From: Papilionanthe hookeriana x Papilionanthe teres
Lineage: Eukaryota > Streptophyta > Magnoliopsida > Asparagales > Orchidaceae
Assembly: GCA_022702705.1 (NCBI GenBank)
Contig: CM040424.1
Span: forward strand, 79,735,452-79,799,451
Direction: 5' to 3'
Length of the DNA: 64,000 nt
The notes under the pieces are model-generated. The model saw only the letters and a program-made list of their open reading frames with translations, made no database searches and had not been told where the DNA came from. Numbering within the stretch: the first letter of the stretch is position 1; each line of letters starts with the position of its first letter. Shown here in pieces: positions 26,401-38,400 of this stretch. The position numbers and the translations under genes are program-made.

Positions 26401-29400
26401 AGAAGAAAAGAGAAATCATTAACTTGAAGAGGAAGGTAAGCCACCCATACCTTGCCTAGTTTAAAGATAGATGAAAAAGAGTAATAGAAACCCAAAAGCA
26501 GCAAACACACTAATTCAGAAGTGATTTCGACAACACTTCCCCTCTTGTCAAAATTCCAACCACCCAATTCTCACCCTAAATAGGGTTTTTATAAGCAAGC
26601 AAGAAAGGCAGCTTCATCTACCAGCCCTAAGGAGGTCGAGTAAGGCAACTAGCGCATTTAGGGAGGGAGAGAGGTGGCATCGAGAAGATGATGGACCGAC
26701 CATGCAAAACTTTACTATTGGGGAAGCTGCTCGGTCCGGAGGCTTGTGCAGAAGAGGAGTCGGGCTGGGGACTCGCGAGATAGAGCACGTTCGAGTACGG
26801 TCGATTGTGGGAAAGGAAGAAGATCGGTGGGGGAGGCGAGGGTCTTGCGAACGAGAGAGGGGCATGATCGGGTGCGTGAGTTAGATTAGGGATTTAAGAC
26901 GAAAAATGAAATGCTTTTTTTATTAATTTTATAATAGTTAATATTGAAAGCTCCAGATTCGCGCACTTTTCACTTGTGCATGAAATCATAGTGAAATAGA
27001 CTTCTCCTCTAGGTAAAATCAACGTTTCTGACACGTCGGCGCAGTTCGTTTTATCATCCGGGGTTGTTTGAATAAATTCATCGATTTGCGTGCAATTTGT
27101 TCTTGTGCGGAATTATAACAATACGGGCGTTCTTCTTAGATAAAATCGATGTTCCACATACACCGGCACATTTTATTTCGTTATTTGAGTTCGTCCGGAC
27201 CACTTCATCGACGATCGGGTAAAAAATTTGTCAAATTCGATTTTCTTCAAATTTTATTGTGTAAATGACCATTTCTAAAATTGATTTATGTTTAAATTAA
27301 TTGTGAAACCTTTAGAGGTGCAGGTGGCGCGAATTATGATATTTGTGTTCGCGAATGTGTGAATTGTGACATTTGTGAATGCGAATGTGCAAAAGTCATA
27401 ATAGGTGCCCTAAGACTTTTAAATCCTAGGGAAACTCTCTTTGAGCCTCTTTATGCTGGTCCTTAGCTCTTGCAACTACGAATTGGGCTCTTGGGACCAC
27501 TCATATGAGGAATCGCAGAAAGAGTCGGAGGTGGTTTGAGTTTCTTAAAATGATGGGTTCCGCCACTAGTCCTCTGGGATGGTCAGTAAGAAATCCTAAG
27601 ACTAGATCCCAATCTCTAAGAAGAGTAAGAGACCTCATCGAAAGTGAGGTCAACAAAGCATTTTCTTTTTTCCATATTTGCTTCATTCCACTTACACAGC
27701 TTAAGTCTTACCATGGAGTCCATTACCCCCGCCTCGATCTACTAATCAACTTTTCAGCGGCGTACTTATAGGAGAGTTTCTATGAAAAAAAAAAAAAACT
27801 TTTTCTAAGATCAAAACTCAACTCCGTCAATTTTAATTTGTTGTTTTTATTTTATCTCCAATTCACTTACTTATAATAAAATTTTTAAATTTATATAACA
27901 TAATTAACTTTATAATTATTTTATAATTCAAGCTATTGTGCCGGCTTCAATTTGCTTTTCTAGATTTATTAATTGTTGAAATTCAGAATAATGTAGAATA
28001 ATATTATTTAGATGAAAAGAGATTGTAAATAACCCTTACATGAATCCTAAAATGAAAAAGACATGAAAAGGTAAATAACAAGAAAGGATAGATATAACGC
28101 CTATTATCTCTCCCCTATTAATTAATTCTTATTAATCATTTGGAGATAAATGAAACAACATAAAATATAAATTAGGAAAGGAAATAACTTTAATCTAAGA
28201 AAATAATTTTAATCCTCATAATTGCTAACATGAATAAAATTTTTCCTAATATAACTTTTAACACTTCCCTCAAGTTGAAATATGAATTTTGTTCAACTTG
28301 GTTTTGAAGACAAACAATGGACGATGAATATTTTTTGTGAGGTAGAGCTTGAAGTCTTCATTCAGTGCTTGGTAATCAACCCCAAGAGTATTTAATTGAC
28401 TGCTATTAGGGGTGTAAAAAATTAACCCGACTCGCCCAACACGACTGGTAGTTGGCTTAAGAAATTTAGGTTCAGGTTTATCCAAATCTTTTTAAAGTCG
28501 GGTTTGGGTCAGAGAATTTACTCATTTATTATTCTGGTTGGGTTCAGGTTGAACTATTTCAAATTAGGTCATTTTCGGGGTGGACCTGAACTCAACACGC
28601 CGACCCAAATTAACATCTCTAGTTGTCAAAAATTGACCCGATTCCCCAACATAACTCGAACTCGACTCGAAAAAATTGAGTTTTGGTTGATCCGAATATA
28701 TTTTGAGTCGCAATCTGGTCATAAAATTCAATCCTTTTTTTATTCAGGTCGGATCCATGTTTACTCGATTTGGATTAAGTTATATTCGGGTCGATCCCGA
28801 ATCGACCCGCAGACTCGAATTGATGTCATTAACTGTGGTTGTCTTTGACTGCCATTTTTGCACTGTTCGTAGTGGCAGTAGACTTCTCTAGGTAATGCTA
28901 CAGAGAAGCAAACAACTAACTGGAAAAACAACAGCTTATGACCTATAGAAAAAATGAAATGTTTTTGAGGTAGGCCTTGTTGCAGGTAAATGCTCCAGGG
29001 ATGGATTTGTTTTAGGAAGAATTCCGGTGGAGGATCTGGTGCTGAAAAGCCTCAGAGGAGGGCCTGATACAAGAAATAGTTCTGGAAGAGTGCTTGATGT
29101 AGGGAAAAGCTCTTGAGGAGGGCCTGCTACAGGTACAGTTTTGATGGAGAATCTTTTGCATGAAGAACTCCGGAGGAGAGCCTGACTCAAGAAAAAGTTC
29201 CAGAGTTAGGCCTGATACAATAGAATGCTCTGATGGAGGGCCGTTGCAAGAAGAATTTTGGTGGAGGACCCTTGTTGGAAAAAAATCGGGGTTGGGCGTG
29301 ATGAAAGAATCAGTTTTCGAGGTGGCTTTTTGCAGGAAAAGCTCCAGATGAAGTTCTGCTACAGGAAAGATTTTGGAGGAGGGCTGCTACAGAAAAATGT

Positions 29401-32400
29401 CTGGAGGAATCAGTAGAATGTGGTTGTGCTGTAGAGCAACTGACATAGCTCGTAAATTCTATGTCAAAGAACAGTGCTCTGGTGGTAGACTTGAGCTCCT
29501 TAAAACAATCTCTGCGTCGGCCAATTTTCCAAAAATTGAGCCTAGCACTAGAGCAGTGACGAAGACAAACTTAGTCTTGCTAGATTGTACCCCGATTCCC
29601 TTCTATATATTGACCAATACTTCCATACGCAGATTTTGAGTTGGCCATAACTGGTTTGTGCATATTGAATAGAGAAGTAAAGATCAGATGCGCCAGGTAA
29701 TGGCTTGCTAAGCTCCCCAACCAATGCCTCCTTTCGCTTGTGCAATGGAGAAGATTTGTATATCTCTACAAAATCAATTTTTTAGTTTTGCTTCTGCTGC
29801 AACATAACTTGTTTCTTGCATCCATGCTGCTCAGTTGTCTCTATCGTCAATTTTCTGAACTTCAGAAATTTTCTCAAAGTATTCTATTAGCTTCTTAGAA
29901 TTCTCGTTCACCCCCTTTTTTCAGTAGAAGTAATTGATCCAAGGATTCAAAAATCTCAGTTCTTAGTTGGTGGATGGTACAAACAACAGCTCTGCCCATT
30001 TTGATCTTGTTTCTCATCGTTCCCATGAAAATGGCAGCTGCTCTTGCATCAAGGCTTGATGTTGGTTCAAGCATGATGAGTGGCTGAGGAGGGCCTGCAG
30101 AGAATGGGAACTGTCGGTAGAAGTTCCGGTTGCTTACAGGAATTTTCAACGCTTGCAGGAAGGAGATTCGTATGCAGCGGAAAGGTTGGAGGAAGATGCA
30201 TGTCCATTAAGGAAGACTGCATGAAGAATTTTTCCCTGGCCGTAGGTGAAGGTTTTAGCGACTTGAACAGTCCGAACATGTTGTTCCGCTGGCAGGAAAT
30301 GATGTAGAAGGGAGGGCATGTCGTAGGAGGTCTTGCAGGGGATTGATCTGGCTGCAGGAAGGTGCTCAAGCTGTCCTAGAGGGAGATCGGGCCCGCTAGA
30401 GGGAGGTCCGATGCTGAAACACCTGCTGGAGGGATAAGTGGCTGATTGCCTTCAGAAACATGCAATATTTCTTCACAGGAGAAAACCTGCAATAGTTTTC
30501 CAGAGGAGAAGTCAACTAGTTGGGAAGGAAACTGTTGGGATGATCTCCAAAGGCGAAAGCGTTGCTGGGAAGATCTCCATGCGAAAGATCTATTTGGGAG
30601 AAAGAGCTGTTGGGAAAAAGTTGGCTGAAAGGAGATTTAGTAGGCTACTGGAATGGGTGGGCCTGCTGCAGGAATTTTCGTCCTAGTATTCTCATGAGGT
30701 TGTGGGAAGCCACACTGCATATGCTGGGAGATTCACGTGCTGACGAGAAGTTCCTGAGATATGCTTTTACGGACTTACAGGAAGTTCCCGAGTGATGCTT
30801 TCATGGGAGATTCATTTTCGCGTGAAAGCAGAATAGAGCAGGATTGCCATCCACAGTGGTCGACTCCAGCAGCTAGTTTCTGCGGTTTTGGCATGCTTGC
30901 TGAAGACTCCAAACATGCTTGGGGCAATTTGGGAAGGGATCTGGTGTTGATGGCTGCTAGAGAAGAAGCATAAGTCGCCGTTTGAAGCTGTTGTCTCATT
31001 CGCGGTAGCTGAGGCAAGAGAAGAGCATCCCCCCCTTTCCGTAGGGTGGACCGCAAGAAGGGAGTTCGACAACTCTGGAAAGAGGTTCGACAGCTAGGGC
31101 AAGGAATTTGGTGCCAATATCATTTTGATATTGAGAATAATGTGGAATATTATTATTAATATCAAAAGAGGTTATAAACATAATCCTAGAATATGAGACT
31201 TGAAAAATGAACCAATAAGAAATGAATGATATAACACATACTGTCTTTAATTTATCAATTCATAATAATTATTTAGAGATAAAGGAAGTAACGTAAAACA
31301 TAAAATAGGAAATGAAATAACTCCAATTCAAGGAAATAAATTAATCCTTATAACTTTTAACTGGTATAAATTATTTCTTAATATAACTTTTAACATTAAT
31401 TATAAAAAAATTTAATAAAAAAAAACAGAAATGGACATCACACGAATGTAATTTCAATAATAATAAAGCTTGAATAATAATGATCAAACTTTCATCCTTA
31501 AAAAATAATTTTTTAAAAGTTTTTGCTGAAAGCTTTGTTGATTTTAGTTTTATTGGTGAATTATCAATTTAATTTTATTAAGAGAAAGGCATGGGCAAAT
31601 TGAATTTAGGTGCTGGGTGTGAATGACATAAGTTGGGAAGAACTGCTTGATCGTCTATGAAAAAAGGTTCATATATCTTCATTTATTTAAATAATTTTTT
31701 CTGTTTTGAAGTTAGTTTTGACAATGTAATTTGTATATTTACTATGGGGAATCATTTTAGGTGCTGGATATCATTTTTCTGAAGACTCCCAAAAATTTGT
31801 TTAATATTTTCATGAAGTATTATTGAGCCCTGATGAAAGAGGTTATGAGAATTTTTGTAAAAAATTATTTTGTGCATCTGCTTTAAAAATTTCTAGCTAC
31901 GTCACTGTATATTATTAGCAACTCATAATAAACCTTCAGCATTTTTTATAAATAAATAGTTTTCAGGTTGCCATTGTTAGTAACTTAGTTCTTTCGTCAT
32001 TGCTCTTATTTGTTCTTCAATATATTGATTATTCACTTTACATTTGCTGGACATGTGTTTTATTTCCTTTCTTGTAACTCAAGAGAAATAGTTGCAGATT
32101 GGTTGCACTGCATATTACTCTGTGCATCATTCCTAATTTTTTCTTCCACTTTAACATGACTCTTAACTTTTTACAGTCATTCAAAATTTGAAGATAATGC
32201 TATTTAATTAATTTAAATTTTCAGAAAAAAAAGGAATATTCTTTTACCATGATTTTCCAATTTGGCATGAACAAAACTATTTATCAAAGTGAAAATTAAA
32301 AAAAAGATGTTTTAGAACCTTGTAACTGCATGAGCCCTTTTTTAATCTTGTTGCTCAGTAGTCATTTGTTGAATAAACTCTGCTGTCTCTCTGATCTTTG

Positions 32401-35400
32401 AACCGTCATTCCTTTTGCATCTTCATGTTGCACATGCGCTCAGCTGATGATGTTCTTTCCATTGACTTTAGGAAGGAGATAAGGCTGTTGTTGATTTTGG
32501 GCAAAATGAAGGACGCAAGGAAATTTCAATAATTGAGGTAGGTTCTTACCATCAACTTATGTGGTTAAATGATAGTTTCTCATCCTTTTCATGAGGATTC
32601 ATTGATTTTTCTTTTCAGAAAATAGATCACCCTGAACAACCTAAACTAAAATGAATGATAAATAGTCTCTAATTAATTTCATGTTGTAAACTGATGTGAT
32701 TCTTCACCAGCGTGTCCAGTTTTGCAGCATCTGATGAATTCCAAGAGAAAAGCTTGTAAATACAGGACTTGATTTATTGTATGAAAGACATTTACTATTC
32801 ATTCAATTACCTGAAATTTGTTTTCTTGAGTAGCTTATCATTTGTGGTAATTTTACGTACTTTTTTTTTTTTCTAAAGACGATCAAATTTAGTAACATTT
32901 TTGTATAAATTTCTTCTCAGAGAATGACATGTTAAAAATAAATTTATTGAAAGATGAATATTTGTCTTTGTTGCTCTCTCTTGCTCTCTCTCTTCTCCCC
33001 CTCTCTACCCCTCACCTCTTTTCTCTCTACTTTAGGCATAAATTTGTTTACTGCAAATTCTTTTCAGTTTCTATCTTCAAAACAACCTACCTAATTATGC
33101 TTTTTCTCGTGTGTGAGAAATTATGGACATAAACGCTTTTAAAAGTCACTATAGTATTGCTGGTGAAGATTTTGGCAGTAAACATTTGCTAGTAGCTACA
33201 TGCTGAAACATGCATCAATAAATTTATTTATTTTTGTTTTGAGTTGCCATGTTGGTATATACTAACAACTCTATCATCTACTGGACCAGTATTGCTTAGT
33301 TTGATTGACCTACTCTTCTAAAATAATTACTGATGGTTAGTTTGCTTATTTGAGCTTTAGAACTTTCAAGACATACAATAATTATTTTTTTTGCAATGCG
33401 GGGTTTATGTTTCTTGCATTAATCAATCTCCTGTATTCTCTACTTGCTTTTAGATGTCAATATGATAGGCCAAATTATTTTAGATAAGGAACCATGAGGG
33501 GTTTGTTAGATTGAGCCGATATGTGGTCCCAACACGATGAACCCATAGAGGTCATTCTGAAAAATCTGTGTGGTCTAAAATCGAATCAAGCGACACTTTT
33601 AGATTATATATTTGATAGTTTCTGGTCGTACATGGATGACTGTATTGATGACTTCTTATTTATTTTCCTGGATGGAATCAAGTTGCTTGTGTAATTTATG
33701 GCTCTCGAGAATCTTGGCCCTACCATAATTTTGTAGTATGGCTAAGGAGTTGATTACTCCCAAATGCTTCATATGATTGAGTGAGCTTTTTTATGCATGA
33801 TATCCAATGAGCGTTTATTTGTGGGATGGTTAATATTAGGAGTAGACCTAGATTCTCTTATAGTCCACCAAGAACCAACATAATGGGTGGTAATAGCAGC
33901 AACCACTTCACTTCTCCATTGGAGCAAGAATCGTTTATTTGATCAAGCCTCATATGTTGTAGATAAATACATCCCAACCTAGCTAAAGTTGCTTTATTCA
34001 CTGTAACAAATATATTCTCTGGTATAACTCTTTCATCAATATATACGAACTGTACCTCAGTTTTAATGGTAGGATGAAATAAATGCTATATTCACCCTAT
34101 GTTTATTTCACTTCACTATTCTCCTTACCTTTTTTACTTTATTTTTTATTTCACCAATAAGAAATGTTGAGGATTGCATTGTAGTTTTGTTATGCTTCTC
34201 AGACTTGCGTATGTATTAATTATTTTCATCCAGGGGCCTGCCATTGGTTTATTTTGATGGATCAATTCAAATCGGACAAACCGAATTAAGTCAAAATTTA
34301 AAATCCAAAAATTGAAACAACTGAACTTTTGCCAAAACCGATCTAAACTGAATTGAAATTTAATTCCTTTTAATCAATTCGGTTTTTAGCAAACTGAAAT
34401 TTATTATTGTGCCTAAAGTTATTTAAAATCTACATTCTTTTTGAAGAGATTTTCCTCATCATCTTTTTGTGGCCCTAATATATTGCATAATTAGTGAAAT
34501 GGCAGGGACATGTCGCATGGATCTGATAATAGTCTATCGAGTTCAGCGAATTAAGTTTTCAAACTTAATTTTTTTTAGTTTTTCGATTTTCCTGGTTTAA
34601 TAAAGATCAACATTAATAAAAAATTTTAAAACTAATAGTAAAATTTTCAAAAAAAAAAAAAAGTTCAAATCCTTATTTCAAAATTGAACCAAATTAACTA
34701 TACAATTGGTTCGGTTTGTTGTTTTTCGGTTTTGACTAAATCACCGACTTTAGTCACTCAAGAGAAGTACAAAGCAATGACTATGCCCCAAAAATTTTTT
34801 GAATGCTGCTCCCATATCATAAAGCTGAAAAAAACAGAAGCTATTCTTACTACCTGTATTCTTTCAGAGTAACCGCCCTTTTTTCCATCTCTGTTGCTTT
34901 AAAGATTTTAGGTTAGCCTTATTCCCCCTTAGGTTTCCTCAAATTTATCCAGCATCATTTATTTATTTATTTATTTTTTCAATTTCATTCAAATGCTACA
35001 AATATTAAACTGCTCTTGGTGAATTTATTTTCTTCTTAAATTTCCATCCTATTAGTGGCGGTACAAACAGCATGCCACCTATCAGTCCATTGTTGTCTAC
35101 TTTGCGCCTCAATTCCAATCAAATATCAAGCCCTGCATGTTGTTTTAAGATCGGAAGTACATACTTTTCGGGGTTTTTAACACTGCGGGAAGTTAGGGCT
35201 ACATTTTAAGTGTAGCACCACTAATTGGGATCTTGTTAGTCTTTTTTAATGTAATAATGCTATTCTTCTGTTAATTTATTGTTTTTATGTTTCCTTTCAC
35301 CGAGCACGCATGCCATAATTTTGGTGTGTGGGAAATGTACAAAGAAAATGCCAAACCCATGCTTGCACCACTCTTTGCTTTATGACCAAGGATAACACAC

Positions 35401-38400
35401 TTGTTGAATAACTTTCATGTCTGTTTGAGTGTGACAATAATGTATTTTGAACAACACAACCTAACATGAACTAAATCATCTGAATATTCTTGCTGCCACA
35501 TTTCTCCGACTAGTTCCATAGACGTTTGCTAGCAAGCTAACTAAAAGAAGTTTGGATAGGATTTGTAAGCATTGACATCTATGTCCGACGGTAGACTTTA
35601 AAGCATATAGTTGTTCTGCTTCCCTTATCAACCGTCCATCTTTTTCACTCTGAAATTGATATTTTTAAGTGAATTTATAGGTTAGGTGTCATTCCTTATG
35701 TGACATTGATTGCTGGTTAATGAGTTGATTTTTTCCGGAACGTTCTGGTATTTTGATTATGGAAAGCCAAATAAATAAGCTTGTTTTTGATTAAGCGAAG
35801 CTGTATAATGTGATAGCAGGAAGAGACCCATCACCATGCCAAGCATTCTCCATTCCCGTGCATCCTTATTTATGTCACGATTAATTTGAGAAATGTTCAC
35901 TATTTTTCAAAAATGTATTTTCCTCCTTTTTTTAAAACTTGATAATTTTGAAACTCTTCTCTCTCTCTCTATATATATTTTGAATTATGTAGGTCATGGA
36001 TATAGAAGAGATGGCATGGGCTCCAAAATATGGCTTGAAAGGGATTATTGACGCTTCTTTACGTGTAGAAAAGGGTGCAGGTAATGGTGATTCAACGGAA
36101 ACAATTATTCCATTAGAGTTTAAAACTGGGAAGGGAACGACTGGCCAGGTATTAATAGAGTATCTAACTTTTGTTTTTTATTATCTTTTATCTGCACGTG
36201 ATTTAAAAATTTCTTTAAAATTCTTTTAGTAAGAATTGACTATACGATCTGTATGGGCACTTCTTACATTTTGTCTCAGTTTGTTTTACTAATCCTGCTT
36301 TTATACATCTTTTATTCCACATTTTTATTTCTTGAGATTTTTTTGACGGCCATGCCTTGAGATTTGCTAACTTTAAGAGTACTGGTTTTGATTTCAGATA
36401 TTTGCTCTTAATTAGCCAATAAACAGCTTTTTTGTTTTCTTTTCTAAAATTTTGCACCATTTGATTGTCCTTTAGTGATCAACATTAATATTTGGTAAAT
36501 CAGGTGTTTCCTACTTTAAAACCACTAACACTTTATGATGATGTCCGCACTCTTTGGCTCAAGGTTTTATCCTTGATCATTATTTTTATTATTACTTTGC
36601 TCACTTTTTAAAATAGAATTGCTATTTGGAAATTTATTTTGAAGGGCCTTAATAAATAGTTTAAAGTAGTACATAGTAGATGGATATAACAAATGAGATA
36701 AAATTAGCTTTGAAAATGATGTACAAAGTTGAGGCTTTTGATCTAGATGAGATGTTGGGTGAGGTCTTTACTTCTCTCTTTAGAGCCTAGCGTCTATCTT
36801 TAGGTCTTTCTTGTTTGTCAAGACTAGTATGGGACCCACACCATTTAGAAAATTCGAGCCACCTCGTCAAACTTTCGAGTCTTGTATGGGCGGTCACAAA
36901 TACTTGACATTTTGCTGAGCTGGTTAGGACCGACATATGAAACTCGAGTTGAGTTCTTATATAAAGAGGGACAACCCCCTAGGAAATCCTCTTGCGGCTC
37001 GAATTCTCACTAACGCCGCATTTTGCACACGCATCAAACCATGCATGATTTTGACTTAAATTGACCTGCCCATCGACGAACACGTCCGGACGACGTCTGA
37101 TGACGAAACGGACCACACGGATGCGTCTGAGACGTCTACCTTAGCTAGGAAGGACAACAATATTGCTATGGTTCTACGCGTAAGCAATCGACACGAAAAT
37201 CAATGCACTTTTTTCTAATTAGAGGGGCGCAGGTCAGGCTCAGCCTGGGTTCAATTCGAACTGGATACGGGCTGAACACGAGCTAGGTTATTTCAAATTT
37301 CAAAATTTGAATTCCAAATCAACGATTCAATTTTACATTAATTAAATTTAATTAGAGAATATTATTTTCCAAAGAAAGCTCCTCCATGCACATCAACTAT
37401 TCAATTCCCCGCCCAACGCCAGCATAACAGATATTTGAAATTCACGGGATACAAATCCCACTTGGCTCATCACCCTCATTCGACCCCCATCTTCTCCTAC
37501 CGATCCTGTTTTTGCACCTAGAACCTCTCATGTTGCCTCGCCCGATAGATTCGACCTGCTCTCCTCTCAGCGAGCCAAAGTCCTGTTTCCGTTCCCCCCC
37601 CCCCCCCTCGCGAAACCGTCGCATGTGTCCCTCTTGCGCTGGACTGAAGAGGAGAAGCAGGTAGGCGGGTTCGTTGTAGAGGGAGGTGGCGACCGAGAGA
37701 GTGCCATGGCTTTGGTGCGGAGCAGAGGTGAGCGGGAGTCTTTGGTCGAGTGCAAGAGGGACACAACGAGGGTTTCGCGCGGGGGGGGTGGAGGGCTTTG
37801 GCTTGTTGAGAGGAGAGCAGGCCAAATTTGTTGGGCGAGGCATCGTGCGAGGCTCTCGGTGTAAAAGAGGGATCGGGAGGTGAAGATGGGGGCCGACTGA
37901 GGGTGACGAGCCAAGCGAGATTTGTATCCCGCGAATTCAAAATATCCGTTACGCTGGCATTGGGCAAGGAATTGAATAGTTGCTATGCATGGAGGAGTTT
38001 TCTTTGGAAAATAATATTCTCTAATTAAATTTAATTAATGTGAAATTGAATGTCTGATTCAAAATTTGAAATTTGAAATAACCTAGCTCGTGTTCAGCTC
38101 GTGTTCAGCTCGAATGAACTCGGGCTATCCCTGAAACTGCGACCGCTAATTAAAAAAACTTGCATCAATTTTCGTGCTGATTGCTTGCGCGCGGAACCAT
38201 ATCTTTATTGGTGTTCTTCATAGCTAAAGTCAACGTCCTGGATGCATCCGTATCGTCCGTTTCGTCATCCGACGTCATCGGGACGAGTTCATCGTTGAGC
38301 AGGTAAATTTTAGTCAAAATCCTGCATGGTGCGATGCGTGCGCAAAATGCGGCGTTAGTGAGAATTTGAGTCGCAAGAGGTTTTTCTAGGGGCTGCCCCT

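Larger units (their letters stand above)
22490..27655 (-). mobile_element. Giant LTR, subfamily B, minus orientation (solo-like)
   Basis: The + strand starts TGTGCGGGCTGGTC, corresponding to the LTR 3' end, and ends GAGGTCAACA, the complement of the LTR 5' end. Its 22500-24010 part aligns with 12330-14200 and 57700-59700 (for example CTCACAT...ATATCATAAGTAA and the AGGGGATATCAC block). It carries a MITE (23033-23549), a minisatellite (25520-26232) and a GC-rich block (26610-26890). Flanks TAACT and AAGCA do not match, so either one end is eroded or the duplication has decayed. Confidence 0.75.
27974..31395 (-). mobile_element. Non-autonomous LTR retroelement with captured ABCG fragment
   Basis: LTRs of about 290 bp (27974-28263) and 270 bp (31126-31395) share AGAATAATGTnGAATA..., TTTAGAGATAAA/TTTGGAGATAAA and the end ATATAACTTTTAACA. 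A perfect TTAAT duplication flanks the whole (27969-27973 and 31396-31400). Next to the left LTR, CTTCCCTCAAGTTG is, on the minus strand, a polypurine tract like that of plant Copia elements (TTGAGGGAAG before TGTT), so the element points left. The primer-binding site at the right LTR is not clear. No gag or pol is visible; the interior holds repeats, a MITE-like insert and a transporter gene fragment. Confidence 0.8.
4985..32471 (+). other. DNA2 intron 11, about 27.5 kb, TE-filled
   Basis: The donor GTACTG follows exon 11 and the acceptor TTGACTTTAG precedes exon 12. Inside are a TA/GTAT microsatellite, a minisatellite, the inverted-LTR complex, a giant solo-like LTR with a MITE, and the non-autonomous LTR element with the ABCG fragment. 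The exons on both sides are in phase and conserved, which argues that the intron is still spliced. Confidence 0.85.
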
